DNA of 33,705 nucleotides, from the NCBI GenBank assembly GCA_002403375.1, contig DHHQ01000006.1:1-33705 (forward strand). Reading direction: 5' to 3'. Source of the DNA: Thiobacillus denitrificans. GTDB taxonomy: Bacteria; Pseudomonadota; Gammaproteobacteria; Burkholderiales; Thiobacillaceae. The notes below the pieces were generated by a model. That model saw nothing but the letters and a program-made list of their open reading frames with translations, was not told where the DNA came from and ran no database searches. This document shows, in pieces, positions 7,734-16,493 of the stretch (positions are counted from its first letter, which is position 1; the number at the start of each line of letters is the position of its first letter). The position numbers and the translations under genes were made by a program.

Positions 7734-8348
7734 TCAGGTCCGCACGCAGTAGCAGTAGACGAACTCCTGCTGACTGCCGCCCGGCGTGTGGTGGAGCTCG
7801 GTCTCGTGCCCGAGCAGGCGGAACGGCGCGCCGAATTCGGCGTGCAGCGAATCGGGCGCGTAGCGCACCACGTCGAGCCCCGAGCACTGCAGCGGCCCGC
7901 CCGGGCCGAAGGCGGCGACGATGACGTGGCCGCCGGGCTTGACCGCATGCATCACCTGCGCGACGTAGCGCGCGCGGTCGGCAGAATCGGTCAGGAAATG
8001 GAACACCGCGCGGTCGTGCCAGACGTCGTAGCGCGCCGCCGGCAGGTCGGCGCGGGTGATGTCGGCGGCGATCCACTCGACCGAGGCGGCACGCGCGCCG
8101 AGGCGGGCGCGGCTGGCCGCCAGCGCCGACTCGGCGAGATCGAGCACGGTGAGCTTGCGGTAGCCGGCGTCGAGCAGGTCGTCGACCAGCACCGACGCAC
8201 CGCCGCCGACGTCGATGACCTGCGCGTCGGTGCCGGCGCACTGCTCGATCAGGCGCAGCGACGACGCGGCCTGCGGCTGGAACCAGCTGACCTCGTCGGC
8301 CGCCTTGCTGCGGTAGACGGCTTCCCAGTGCTGACGGCGGTCGTTCAC
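7734..8348 (-). CDS. Class I SAM-dependent methyltransferase
   Basis: The 204-aa cytoplasmic protein has a complete class I methyltransferase fold. Motif I is VIDVGGGASVLVDDLL (about residues 44-59), followed by the acidic strand end LTVLDLAE. A motif-IV-like YDVWHDRAVFHFLT follows, then VKPGGHVIVAAF. N-terminal HWEAVY with VSWFQPQ resembles small methyltransferases of the thiopurine/UbiE-like type, acting on small molecules. The start is GTG at 8348, one base after the stop of the thioredoxin-like gene. Its own stop is two bases before the phosphatase. The substrate is unknown. The linkage suggests a shared transcript rather than a known pathway. Confidence 0.88.
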   Translation of the reverse strand: MNDRRQHWEAVYRSKAADEVSWFQPQAASSLRLIEQCAGTDAQVIDVGGGASVLVDDLLDAGYRKLTVLDLAESALAASRARLGARAASVEWIAADITRADLPAARYDVWHDRAVFHFLTDSADRARYVAQVMHAVKPGGHVIVAAFGPGGPLQCSGLDVVRYAPDSLHAEFGAPFRLLGHETELHHTPGGSQQEFVYCYCVRT

Positions 8349-8349
8349 G

Positions 8350-8910
8350 TCATTCCCCTTTCCACTTGATCGAGCAGCCCATGCTGGGGATCTGCTCGGC
8401 GGGGCCGCGGCCGGTGGCAGCGACCGCCTTCATCGCCTCGAACAGGTCGCGGCGCACGCCCTCGGGTGCGGTTTCCTTGCGCGATTCGTCGAAGCGGCCG
8501 CGGTACTGCAGAGCGAAGTCGCGGTTGAAGCCGAAGAAGTCGGGCGTGCACACCGCGCCGTAGGCCTTGGCCACCGCCTGCGTCTCGTCGATCACGTAGG
8601 GGAAGGGAAAGCCGAACTCGTCCGCCACCCGCTTCATGTTGTCGAACGAGTCCTCGGCGTATTCGGCGGGGTCGTTGGACATGATCGCGATCGCGTGGAT
8701 GCCGTGGTCGCGCTTCAGCTCGGCGAGGTCGCGCACCAGGCGCGGGCGGATCGCCTTGACGTAGGGGCAGTGGTTGCAGATGAACATGACCAGCAGGCCG
8801 TTGGGCCCCATCGCGTCCTGTAGCGTCCACGTCCTGCCGTCGACGCCGGGCAGACTGAAGTCGGGGGCCTTCCAGCCGAAATCGCACACCGGGGTGGTGA
8901 GGGAAACCAT
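8350..8910 (-). CDS. Thioredoxin/peroxiredoxin-fold protein with CNHC motif
   Basis: The 186-aa protein has the thioredoxin-like (AhpC/TSA-Redoxin) fold: APDFSLPGVDGRTWTL at the start, then FICNHCPYVKAIRP with the redox pair C46-x-x-C49. CTPDFFGFNRDFALQYRGR is the cis-Pro region. No signal peptide is visible, so it is likely cytosolic. The C-terminal SMGCSIKWK is shared by a widespread, poorly characterised family of such proteins. ATG at 8910 has a GGAG site. It heads the unit with the methyltransferase and phosphatase and is divergent from rsmE, only 44 bases away. The redox partner is unknown. Confidence 0.85.
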   Translation of the reverse strand: MVSLTTPVCDFGWKAPDFSLPGVDGRTWTLQDAMGPNGLLVMFICNHCPYVKAIRPRLVRDLAELKRDHGIHAIAIMSNDPAEYAEDSFDNMKRVADEFGFPFPYVIDETQAVAKAYGAVCTPDFFGFNRDFALQYRGRFDESRKETAPEGVRRDLFEAMKAVAATGRGPAEQIPSMGCSIKWKGE

Positions 8911-8942
8911 GACGTGCTCCGCAGAAATGCTGACAACGCCGG

Positions 8943-8954
8943 CATAATACCAAG
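8943..8954 (+). promoter_or_regulatory. -10-like element directly before rsmE
   Basis: CATAAT (8943-8948) matches 5 of 6 -10 positions and lies so that transcription would begin about at the rsmE ATG (8955). No -35 match is seen at the right distance, and no Shine-Dalgarno sequence precedes the ATG. A leaderless rsmE mRNA is therefore possible. Confidence 0.35.
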
Positions 8955-9683
8955 ATGTCCGTCCCGCGCTTCTATCTCGCCCAGCCGCTGGCTCCGGGCG
9001 CCCGCTTCAGCCTGCCGCCCGGCCCGGCGCGCCACGCCGCGCGCGCGCTGCGGCTGGGCGTCGATGACGCCATCGTCCTGTTCAACGGCCGCGGCGGCGA
9101 GTACGCCGCGCGCATCGAGCGCATCAACAAGGACGAGGTCGCGGTCGCCATCACCGGCTTTGCCGACGTCGAGCGCGAATCGCCGCTGCAGGTGATGCTG
9201 GCGCAGGGGATCTCGAGCGGCGAGCGCATGGACTACACGCTGCAGAAGGCGGTCGAGCTCGGGGTGGCGGCGATCCAGCCGATTTCCGCGAAGCGCAGCG
9301 TGGTCAAGCTGACGGGCGAGCGCGCCGACCGCCGCGTCGCCCACTGGCAGGGCGTGGTGGCGAGCGCCTGCGAGCAGTGCGGCCGCAACCGGGTGCCCGT
9401 CGTGGCGCCGCCGCTGACGCTGGCGAACTGGCTCGGCGGCTACGCCGGCGGACGCCTGCTGTTCCTGTCGCCGCTCGCCGACACGCGGCTGGCCGAGCTG
9501 CCGGCGCCGACCGCCGCGGACTGCCTGGTCGCCGGCCCCGAGGGCGGGTTCGAAACCGACGAGATCGCCGCGCTGACCGCCGCGGGCGCGATCCCGGTGC
9601 GGCTGGGGCCGCGCGTGCTGCGCACCGAGACCGCCGCGCTGGCGGCGCTGGCGGCGATGCAGACGCTGTGGGGCGACTTCTGA
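8955..9683 (+). CDS. rsmE: 16S rRNA (uracil-1498-N3) methyltransferase
   Basis: RsmE methylates N3 of U1498 in 16S rRNA of the 30S subunit. It is a SPOUT (trefoil-knot) enzyme. The 242-aa protein has the N-terminal PUA-like part (MSVPRFYLAQPL, then GPARHAARALRLGVDD) and the knot with AGPEGGFETDEI and LGPRVLRTETA. GISSGERMDYTLQKAVELGV is also family-typical. Length is normal. The ATG at 8955 lacks a ribosome site but is the homology-supported start. It is followed by argA on the same strand after about 100 bases. Confidence 0.95.
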   Translation: MSVPRFYLAQPLAPGARFSLPPGPARHAARALRLGVDDAIVLFNGRGGEYAARIERINKDEVAVAITGFADVERESPLQVMLAQGISSGERMDYTLQKAVELGVAAIQPISAKRSVVKLTGERADRRVAHWQGVVASACEQCGRNRVPVVAPPLTLANWLGGYAGGRLLFLSPLADTRLAELPAPTAADCLVAGPEGGFETDEIAALTAAGAIPVRLGPRVLRTETAALAALAAMQTLWGDF

Positions 9684-9786
9684 TGCGCCGCCTGACCGCC
9701 GGCTGTCGCCCGCTGTCGCCTGTCCTGCGTGGCGCGGCGGGTTTTTGGGTATCCTTCGCGTCTCCGATCCCGTCCAGGCCACTGCG

Positions 9787-11100
9787 TTGAAAGACACCAA
9801 GAATTTCGTCCACTGGTTCCGCTCGGCCGCCCCCTACATCCACGGCTTCCGCGGCAAGACCTTCGTCATCGCCTTCGGCGGCGAACTGGTGGCCGACGGT
9901 GGCTTCGTGCAGCTGGCGCACGACGTCAACCTGCTGAACAGCCTGGGCGTGCGCCTGGTGCTGGTGCACGGGGTGCGCCCGCAGGTCGAGGCGCGGCTCA
10001 CCGAGAACGGCACCGCGATCCGCTACGCGGGCGGCCTGCGGGTCACCGACGACGCCGCGCTGGCGTGCGTCAAGGAGGCCGCCGGCACGGTGCGCGTCGA
10101 GATCGAGGCCCTGCTGTCGCTGGGGCTCGCCAATACGCCGATGGCCGGCGCCGACATCCGCGTCGCCTCGGGCAACTTCGTCACCGCGCAGCCGCTCGGC
10201 GTGCGCGACGGCATCGACCTGCTGCACACCGGCGAGGTGCGCAAGATCGACGCCGCGGCGATCAGGCGGCGGCTCGACCAGCACGACATCGTGCTGCTGT
10301 CGCCGATCGGCTATTCGCCGACCGGCGAGATCTTCAACCTCAGCCTCGAGGACGTCGCCACCCAGGCGGCGGTCGAACTGGCCGCCGACAAGCTGATCTT
10401 CCTGATGAACACCGAGGGGGTCCCCGACAAGGGCCGCACGATCCACAACGCGCTCACCGTCAACGAGGCGCGGCAGGTGCTCGAGAAGGCAAGGAAGCTG
10501 CCCGAGGACGTCGGCTATTACCTGCCCTGCGCGATCACCGCCTGCACCCAGGGCGTCAAGCGCGCCCACCTGATCAGCCGCCACCGCGACGGCGCGCTGC
10601 TGTCCGAGCTGTTCACCCGCGAAGGCGTCGGCACGCTCGTCACCCCGGCGCCGCTGGAAACCCTGCGCCCCGCCACCATCGACGACGTCGGCGGCATCCT
10701 CGGCCTGATCGAGCCGCTCGAGCGCGAAGGCATCCTCGTGCGGCGCTCGCGCGAATTGCTGGAAATGGAAGTCGAGCGCTTCCTGGTGCTCGAGTCCGAC
10801 GGCGTCATCGCCGGCTGTGCGGCGCTCTACCCTTTCCCCGAGGAACAGGCGGCCGAGCTCGCTTGCCTCGCGGTGTCGCAGGATTACCGCGGGCGCGGCT
10901 TCGGCGACCGGCTGCTCGCCGAGGCCGAGAAGCGGGGCAAGAAGGCGGGCTTCAGGCAGCTGTTCGTGCTGACCACCCGCACCGAGCACTGGTTCGAGGA
11001 GCGCGGCTTCGTCGACAGCAGCCCGGACCGCCTTCCCAGGAGCAAGCAGGCGCTATACAACTACAAGCGGAAATCCAAGGTTCTGCAGAAATCACTCTAA
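9787..11100 (+). CDS. argA: Amino-acid N-acetyltransferase (N-acetylglutamate synthase)
   Basis: ArgA acetylates glutamate with acetyl-CoA, the first step of arginine biosynthesis, and is usually inhibited by arginine. The 437-aa protein has an amino-acid-kinase domain (from FRGKTFVIAFGGELV, about residues 20-270) and a C-terminal GNAT domain (RPATIDDVGGILGLI to the end). The acetyl-CoA-binding YRGRGFGDRLL and VLTTRTEHWFEERGF are visible. It matches the E. coli type almost end to end. No ATG fits. TTG at 9787 gives KDTKNFVHWFRSAAPYI, which aligns with known N-termini, whereas TTG at 9745 adds 14 residues without a counterpart. A weak TATCCT at 9750-9755 would also favour the shorter form. Confidence 0.93.
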   Translation: MKDTKNFVHWFRSAAPYIHGFRGKTFVIAFGGELVADGGFVQLAHDVNLLNSLGVRLVLVHGVRPQVEARLTENGTAIRYAGGLRVTDDAALACVKEAAGTVRVEIEALLSLGLANTPMAGADIRVASGNFVTAQPLGVRDGIDLLHTGEVRKIDAAAIRRRLDQHDIVLLSPIGYSPTGEIFNLSLEDVATQAAVELAADKLIFLMNTEGVPDKGRTIHNALTVNEARQVLEKARKLPEDVGYYLPCAITACTQGVKRAHLISRHRDGALLSELFTREGVGTLVTPAPLETLRPATIDDVGGILGLIEPLEREGILVRRSRELLEMEVERFLVLESDGVIAGCAALYPFPEEQAAELACLAVSQDYRGRGFGDRLLAEAEKRGKKAGFRQLFVLTTRTEHWFEERGFVDSSPDRLPRSKQALYNYKRKSKVLQKSL

Positions 11101-11116
11101 GAACAAGGAACAGACG

Positions 11117-12046
11117 TTGCGTGCATTGTCCCCGGGGCCGAGGCTTCCCGACCTGATCCGTCGTGCGCTCGCACAGGTCGGCCGACTTGCGGCGGCGCGG
11201 CGCCCGCCGTCGGCAGCCGGACTCGGGGTCCTGCTCGGCTGCCTGCTGCTGGCCGCAGGCGCCCGGGCGGCGGAACCCGCGCCGCTGACGTTCGGGGTGT
11301 TTCCCAACCTGACGGCGCGACAGATCGTCACCACCTACCGTCCGCTCGCCGACGCGCTCGAAAGGCGGCTGCAGCGGCGCGTCGTGCTGTTCAGCGCACG
11401 CGATTTCCGCACTTTCGTCGAGCGCACCCGCCACGGCGACTACGACCTCGTGCTCACCGCGCCGCACCTCGCCTGGCTCGCGCGCCAGGACGCCGGCTAC
11501 CGGCCGCTGCTGAAATACGCCCAGCCGGTGCGCGGCCTGCTGGTGGTCAGGGCCGATTCGCCGTTCGACGCGCCTGCCGCACTGCGCGGCCGTACCATCG
11601 CGACCGCCGACGCCATCGCCGTCGCCGTGCTGGCGACGCAGGACGAGCTGGCGAAACACGGGCTGCAGCCCGGCCTCGAGTACCGGACGACCGATTCGGG
11701 AACCCACCTCAATGCCGTGATGCAGGTCGTCAACGGCCGCGCGGACGCCGCCATGCTGGGGCTGCACCCCTACACGCTGCTGCCCGCCGACCTGCGCCCA
11801 CAGCTGCGCGTGCTGGCCGAGACCGCGTCGCTTTCGAGCCTGATGTATCTCACCCACCCGCGCCTGCGCGACGCCGACGCGCAGGCGCTGCACGACGCCC
11901 TGCTCGATTTCGCCGCGACGCCGGACGGACAGGCCTTCATGCGCCGCGGCGGCTACGGCGGCTTCGCCGACGTCGACGGCAGCGAGCTGCACGCCTTCCG
12001 CCGCTATGCGCTGCAGGCGCAGCAAATGTTGCGAGCGCCTCGATGA
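11117..12046 (+). CDS. PhnD-like periplasmic substrate-binding protein
   Basis: This 309-aa protein belongs to the PhnD/phosphate-phosphonate ABC-type binding-protein family. PLTFGVFPNLTARQIVTTYRPLADAL opens the mature fold, YDLVLTAPHLAWLARQ is the hinge-region segment, and RGRTIATADAIAV and VVNGRADAAMLG follow. An Arg-rich stretch of about 30 residues precedes a hydrophobic segment (about 35-50) ending ARA-AE, so export by Sec with cleavage there is likely. The start is TTG at 11117, supported by AAGGAA six bases upstream. There is no permease or ATPase next to it. Instead its stop overlaps the start of a GGDEF/EAL receptor (ATGA at 12043), so it probably acts as a ligand sensor for that protein. 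The ligand is unknown. Confidence 0.85.
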   Translation: MRALSPGPRLPDLIRRALAQVGRLAAARRPPSAAGLGVLLGCLLLAAGARAAEPAPLTFGVFPNLTARQIVTTYRPLADALERRLQRRVVLFSARDFRTFVERTRHGDYDLVLTAPHLAWLARQDAGYRPLLKYAQPVRGLLVVRADSPFDAPAALRGRTIATADAIAVAVLATQDELAKHGLQPGLEYRTTDSGTHLNAVMQVVNGRADAAMLGLHPYTLLPADLRPQLRVLAETASLSSLMYLTHPRLRDADAQALHDALLDFAATPDGQAFMRRGGYGGFADVDGSELHAFRRYALQAQQMLRAPR

Positions 12047-14820
12047 CCGCCTGGCTGGGGCGCCTTTCGCTGCGCTACAAGCTCACCCTGGCGGCGCTGG
12101 CGGTGGAGGCGGTGATGCTCGCCTTTCTGATCGCCAACGGCGTGCAGTTCACCACCCGGGTGCTCGAGCGGCAGGCCGAGAACCGCGTGACAGAGATCGC
12201 GACCACGCTCGAGACCGCGCTCGCCGCCCCCCTGATGCAGCAGGACGACGCCAGCGTGCGCGACATCGTCGAGTCGCTGCAGCACGAGAGCGGACTGAAG
12301 ATGATCGAGGTGCGCGACAGCAACGACCGCGTCGTCCACCGGACCGGCAACGGCGGCGCGGCGACCGATTTCCGCACCCTGCACGCCGTCCAGCTCGCCG
12401 GGCTGCGCTACGGCGAGGTGGGGCTGGTGCTGTCCGGCGACTTCATCCACGAGGCGCAGACGCGCTATGTCCGGCAGAGCCTGATCATCGCCGCGGCCGC
12501 CCTGCTGCTGACCGGGATCCTGCTGACCCTGACGACGGGCGGCGTGGTCCGCCGCTTCGAGGCCCTCACCCGCGCCAGCCGGCGCATGGCGCAGGGCGAC
12601 CTCGACGTCAGGCTGGCTGCGGCAGGCGAAGACGAGATCGGCCAGCTGGTCGACACCTTCAACCGGATGGCCGAATCGGTCCGCTTCAACGTCGAGCGGG
12701 CGAAGGAGAACGAGGCGCGCTTCCACGCCATCGCCGACTACACCCACGACCTGGAATTCTGGCTGTCGCCCGAAGGCAGGCTGCTGTGGGTCAACCCCTC
12801 GGTCGAGCGCATGCTGGGCTACAGCGTCGCCGAATGCATGAGCGGGATGAACTTCCCGGTCGACCTCATCCATCCGGCGGACCGGGTCGCCGCGGAGTTC
12901 CAGCTGCGCCAGGCGCTGCGCGGCACCTCCGGGCAGGGCTATTCCTTCCGCATCTGCCGCAAGGACGGCGGGCACTTCTGGACGGTGGTGAACTGGCAGC
13001 CGATCCACGACTACGCCGGCGTCTACCAGGGCATCCGCGCGAGCATCCACAGCATCGACGACCTCAAGGCGACCGAGGCCAGCCTGCGCCAGGCGATCGG
13101 CGAACTGCGCACCGCCGAAAGCCTGCAGAGCAAGTATCTGGAGGAGACCGAGCAGGAGCGCGCGCGCCTGGTCTCGCTGCTGTCGGCGATGAACCTCGGC
13201 ATCCTGTTCGTCGCCGCCGACGGCCGGGTGATCTACCACAACCCCACCTTCTGCCGCATCTGGCTGATCGACGAGGGGGTGCCGCTGATCGGCCTGCCGG
13301 CCGACGAGGTGCTGGCCAAGGCGGCGTCGACGCTGGCGCGTCCCGACCTGTTCTCGCGCCACCTGCTGTCGGTGCTGGAAACGCGCGAACTGTCCGACAG
13401 CTACGAAATCCAGATGACCGACGGCCGCGTCATCACCGAACTCGACTACCCGGTGCGCGACCGCGAGGGACGCTTCATCGGCCACTTGTGGATCTACGAG
13501 GACATCACCCGCGAGCGCCAGACCGCCGAGCAGCTGGTGTACCTCGCCGAGCGCGACGCGCTCACCGGCCTGTACAACCGCCACCGCTTCCAGCAGGAGC
13601 TCGCGCGCACCATGCTCGACAGCGACCGCCAGCAGACGCAGTGCGCGGTCATGTTCTTCGACCTCGACGAATTCAAGACCATCAACGACAGCTACGGCCA
13701 CCGCGCCGGCGACGCGCTGCTGATCCGGGTGGCCGGCGAAATCAGTGCGCTGGTGCGCCGCAACGAGGTGCTGGCGCGGCTCGGCGGCGACGAGTTCGCC
13801 ATCCTGGTGCCCGGGGTGCAGGGCAAGGAGGCCGAGATGCTCGCCGATCGCGTGGTGCGCGCGATCGCGCAGATCCCCTTCCGCTTCGAGGGGCAGAACC
13901 TGCGGCTGACCACCAGCCTCGGCATCGCCTACTATCCGGCGCAGGCCACCGACGCCGACGACCTGGTCGCGCGCGCCGACATCGCGATGTACCAGGCCAA
14001 GGATGCCGGCAAGAACACCTGGCGCGTGTTCCGCGCCGACTCCGGCGCCGACAGCGAGATGCGCCACCGCCTGTCGTGGGGCGAGCGCGTCAGCAACGCG
14101 CTCGACAAGGGGCTGTTCAGGCTGCACTTCCAGGGCGTCTACCGGGTGCAGGACGGCACGCTGGCGCACCTGGAGGCGCTGATCCGCATGACCGACACGA
14201 GCAACCCCGACCAGCTCATCATGCCGACGCATTTCATCCAGCTGGCGGAAAAGAGCGGCCGCATCCTCGACATCGACCGCTGGGTGGTACGCGAGGTGGT
14301 CAAGACGCTGGCGGGCGATCCCGCGCTCCCGTCGATCGCGGTCAACCTGTCGGGGCGCTCGCTGTCCGAGCCCACCCTGCCCCAGTTCATCGGCAACGCG
14401 CTGCGCGAGGCCGGCGTCAGCCCCAGACGCCTGATCGTCGAGATCACCGAGACCGCCGCGGTGTCCGACCTGCACGATGCGCAGCGCCTGATCGACGCGC
14501 TGCGCCAGCTGGGCTGCGGGGTATGCCTCGACGATTTCGGCGTCGGCTTCGCCTCCTTCGCCTATCTCAAGCACCTGCAGGTCGACACCATCAAGATCGA
14601 CGGCATCTTCATCCGCGACCTCGCCAACGACGCCGAAAACCAGGTGTTCGTGCGCGCGATGGTGGGCGTCGCACGCGGCCTCGGCAAGTCGGTGGTGGCG
14701 GAGTACGTCGAGGACGGCAGGACGCTCGCCCTGCTGCGCGAGTTCGGCGTCGACCTGGTGCAGGGCTACCACCTCGACCAGCCGGTGTCCGACCATCCGG
14801 CGATGCAGCGCAAGTCCTGA
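12043..14820 (+). CDS. Membrane HAMP-PAS-PAS-GGDEF-EAL cyclic-di-GMP protein
   Basis: This 925-aa receptor is predicted to make and/or degrade cyclic di-GMP. Order: TM1 (about 9-32), periplasmic sensor region (33-145), TM2 (147-170), HAMP (to about 220), PAS (226-345), PAS (376-500), GGDEF (motif at 581-585), EAL (E711-A-L713). GGDEF is intact. EAL keeps EITE, DDFGVGFASFAYLK, IKID and QGYH; VVAEYVED replaces the usual AEGVE, with the Glu present. The cyclase I-site position reads RRNE, not RxxD, so product inhibition may be lost. Its start overlaps the PhnD-like gene stop, so the binding protein is the likely periplasmic input. Which activity dominates cannot be decided from sequence. Confidence 0.93.
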   Translation: MTAWLGRLSLRYKLTLAALAVEAVMLAFLIANGVQFTTRVLERQAENRVTEIATTLETALAAPLMQQDDASVRDIVESLQHESGLKMIEVRDSNDRVVHRTGNGGAATDFRTLHAVQLAGLRYGEVGLVLSGDFIHEAQTRYVRQSLIIAAAALLLTGILLTLTTGGVVRRFEALTRASRRMAQGDLDVRLAAAGEDEIGQLVDTFNRMAESVRFNVERAKENEARFHAIADYTHDLEFWLSPEGRLLWVNPSVERMLGYSVAECMSGMNFPVDLIHPADRVAAEFQLRQALRGTSGQGYSFRICRKDGGHFWTVVNWQPIHDYAGVYQGIRASIHSIDDLKATEASLRQAIGELRTAESLQSKYLEETEQERARLVSLLSAMNLGILFVAADGRVIYHNPTFCRIWLIDEGVPLIGLPADEVLAKAASTLARPDLFSRHLLSVLETRELSDSYEIQMTDGRVITELDYPVRDREGRFIGHLWIYEDITRERQTAEQLVYLAERDALTGLYNRHRFQQELARTMLDSDRQQTQCAVMFFDLDEFKTINDSYGHRAGDALLIRVAGEISALVRRNEVLARLGGDEFAILVPGVQGKEAEMLADRVVRAIAQIPFRFEGQNLRLTTSLGIAYYPAQATDADDLVARADIAMYQAKDAGKNTWRVFRADSGADSEMRHRLSWGERVSNALDKGLFRLHFQGVYRVQDGTLAHLEALIRMTDTSNPDQLIMPTHFIQLAEKSGRILDIDRWVVREVVKTLAGDPALPSIAVNLSGRSLSEPTLPQFIGNALREAGVSPRRLIVEITETAAVSDLHDAQRLIDALRQLGCGVCLDDFGVGFASFAYLKHLQVDTIKIDGIFIRDLANDAENQVFVRAMVGVARGLGKSVVAEYVEDGRTLALLREFGVDLVQGYHLDQPVSDHPAMQRKS

Positions 14821-14843
14821 CCCGCCAGTCCCCGCGTGGCGGG
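14821..14843 (+). terminator. Hairpin after the GGDEF/EAL gene (weak terminator)
   Basis: CCCGCCA (14821-14827) pairs with TGGCGGG (14837-14843) over a 9-base loop, immediately after the TGA. There is no T-run, so any termination would need Rho or be partial. Confidence 0.35.
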
Positions 14844-14857
14844 GGAAACGCATGGGA

Positions 14858-14866
14858 TGTTAAAAT
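14858..14866 (+). promoter_or_regulatory. Extended -10 promoter for ybiT
   Basis: TG-T-TAAAAT (14858-14866) is an extended -10 with 5 of 6 matches in the hexamer. Transcription would start near 14873, giving a leader of about 28 bases before GTG 14901. The upstream in-frame ATG at 14865 overlaps this -10 and could not be in that transcript. Confidence 0.5.
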
Positions 14867-14900
14867 GCCATGTTTTTCCAGCGCTTTCAGGATTCCCCCC

Positions 14901-16493
14901 GTGCTCACCGCTTCCAGCATCACCCTGCAATTCGCCGCCAAGCCCCTGTTCGAGAACGTCAACGTCAAGTTCGGCGACGGCAACCGCTACGGCCTGATCG
15001 GCGCGAACGGCTGCGGCAAGTCGACCTTCATGAAGATCCTCGCCGGCGAGCTCGAACCCAGCTCGGGCAACGTCTCGCTCGACCCCGGCGAGCGCATGGC
15101 CTGGCTGCGCCAGGACCAGTTCGGCTACGAGGATCAGCGCGTGCTCGACGTCGTCATGCAGGGTCACGCCGAGATGTGGCGCGTGATGCAGGAGAAGGAC
15201 GCCATCTACATGAACCCGGAGGCGACCGAGGAGGACTACCTGCACGCCGCCGAGCTCGAAGGCAAGTTCGGCGAGCTCGGCGGCTACGACGCCGAGGCGC
15301 GCGCGGGCGAACTGCTGCTCGGCGTCGGCATCCCGACCGAGCAGCACCAGGGCACCATGGCGCAGATCGCGCCCGGCTTCAAGCTGCGCGTGCTGCTGGC
15401 GCAGGCGCTGTTCTCGAATCCCGACATCCTGCTGCTCGACGAACCGACCAACAACCTCGACATCAACACCATCCGCTGGCTGGAGAACGTGCTGAACGAG
15501 AGCAACGCGACCATCATCGTCATCTCGCACGACCGCCACTTCCTCAACCAGGTCTGCACCCACATGGCCGACCTCGACTACGGCACCATCAAGGTCTACC
15601 CGGGCAACTACGACGACTACATGCTCGCCTCCAGCGAAGCCAAGGCGCGCCAGGCCGCACAGAATGCCCGCGCCAAGGACAAGGTCGCCGAACTTCAGGA
15701 ATTCGTGCGCCGCTTCTCGGCCAACAAGTCGAAGGCGCGCCAGGCGACCAGCCGCATGAAGATGATCGACAAGATCAAGATCGAGGACTTCAAGCCGAGC
15801 TCGCGCCAGAACCCCTACATCCGCTTCGAGCCGGAGAAGATGCTGCACCGCCGCGCGCTCGAGGTCGAGAATCTGAAATTCGGCTACGACGACACGCCGC
15901 TGTTCACCAACCTCGGCTTCTCGCTCGAAGCGGGCGAGAAGATGGCCGTCATCGGCGGCAACGGCGTCGGCAAGTCGACCCTGATGAAGCTGCTGATGGG
16001 CGAGCTGACGCCCGCTTTCGGCGAGGTGAAATGGAGCGAGAACGCCAACGTCGGCTATTTCTCGCAGGACCACGTCGCCGACTTCGACATGGATCTCAAC
16101 CTCACCGACTGGATGCACCAGTGGACGCAAGCGGGCGACGACGAGCAGGTGCTGCGCGGCATCCTCGGGCGCCTGCTGTTCTCCGGCGACGACGTCAAGA
16201 AATCGGTGCGCGTGCTGTCCGGCGGCGAGAAGGGCCGCATGCTGTACGGCAAGCTCATGCTCGGCCGGCACAACGTGCTGGTGATGGACGAGCCGACCAA
16301 CCACATGGACATGGAATCGATCGAGTCGCTCAACCTCGCGCTCGACCTGTTCAAGGGCACGCTGATCTTCGTCTCGCACGACCGCCAGTTCGTCAGCAGC
16401 CTCGCCACCCGCATCCTCGAGATCACGCCCGAAGGCGTCGAGTTCTACATGGGCACCTACGACGAGTACCTGCATTCGAAGGGCCTCGAATGA
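14901..16493 (+). CDS. ybiT: ABC-F family ATPase, YbiT type
   Basis: ABC-F proteins are soluble tandem ATPases that act on ribosomes in translation; YbiT's exact role is less settled than that of EttA. The 530-aa length and full-length similarity match E. coli YbiT. First cassette: Walker A GANGCGKST at 34-42 and LLLDEPTNNLD, with the degenerate signature IAPGFKLRVLLAQ also found in YbiT. Linker: FSANKSKARQATSR. Second cassette: GGNGVGKST, LSGGEKGRM, MDEPTNHMD. The start is GTG at 14901 (LTASSITLQF aligns with the known N-terminus, AGGA upstream). An in-frame ATG 12 codons upstream is rejected because it overlaps the promoter. The gene's last base overlaps the next start. Confidence 0.94.
   Translation: MLTASSITLQFAAKPLFENVNVKFGDGNRYGLIGANGCGKSTFMKILAGELEPSSGNVSLDPGERMAWLRQDQFGYEDQRVLDVVMQGHAEMWRVMQEKDAIYMNPEATEEDYLHAAELEGKFGELGGYDAEARAGELLLGVGIPTEQHQGTMAQIAPGFKLRVLLAQALFSNPDILLLDEPTNNLDINTIRWLENVLNESNATIIVISHDRHFLNQVCTHMADLDYGTIKVYPGNYDDYMLASSEAKARQAAQNARAKDKVAELQEFVRRFSANKSKARQATSRMKMIDKIKIEDFKPSSRQNPYIRFEPEKMLHRRALEVENLKFGYDDTPLFTNLGFSLEAGEKMAVIGGNGVGKSTLMKLLMGELTPAFGEVKWSENANVGYFSQDHVADFDMDLNLTDWMHQWTQAGDDEQVLRGILGRLLFSGDDVKKSVRVLSGGEKGRMLYGKLMLGRHNVLVMDEPTNHMDMESIESLNLALDLFKGTLIFVSHDRQFVSSLATRILEITPEGVEFYMGTYDEYLHSKGLE

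Noticed and set aside
12004..14853. 949-aa minus-strand open frame opposite the GGDEF/EAL gene
   Set aside because: It is an antisense shadow of a high-GC gene. The plus strand carries a complete, motif-rich protein and the minus frame shows no domain.
12006..14900. 5' part of a 1495-codon frame that runs into ybiT
   Set aside because: The first ~960 codons are out-of-frame translation of the GGDEF/EAL gene. Only the part from GTG 14901 is the ABC-F protein.
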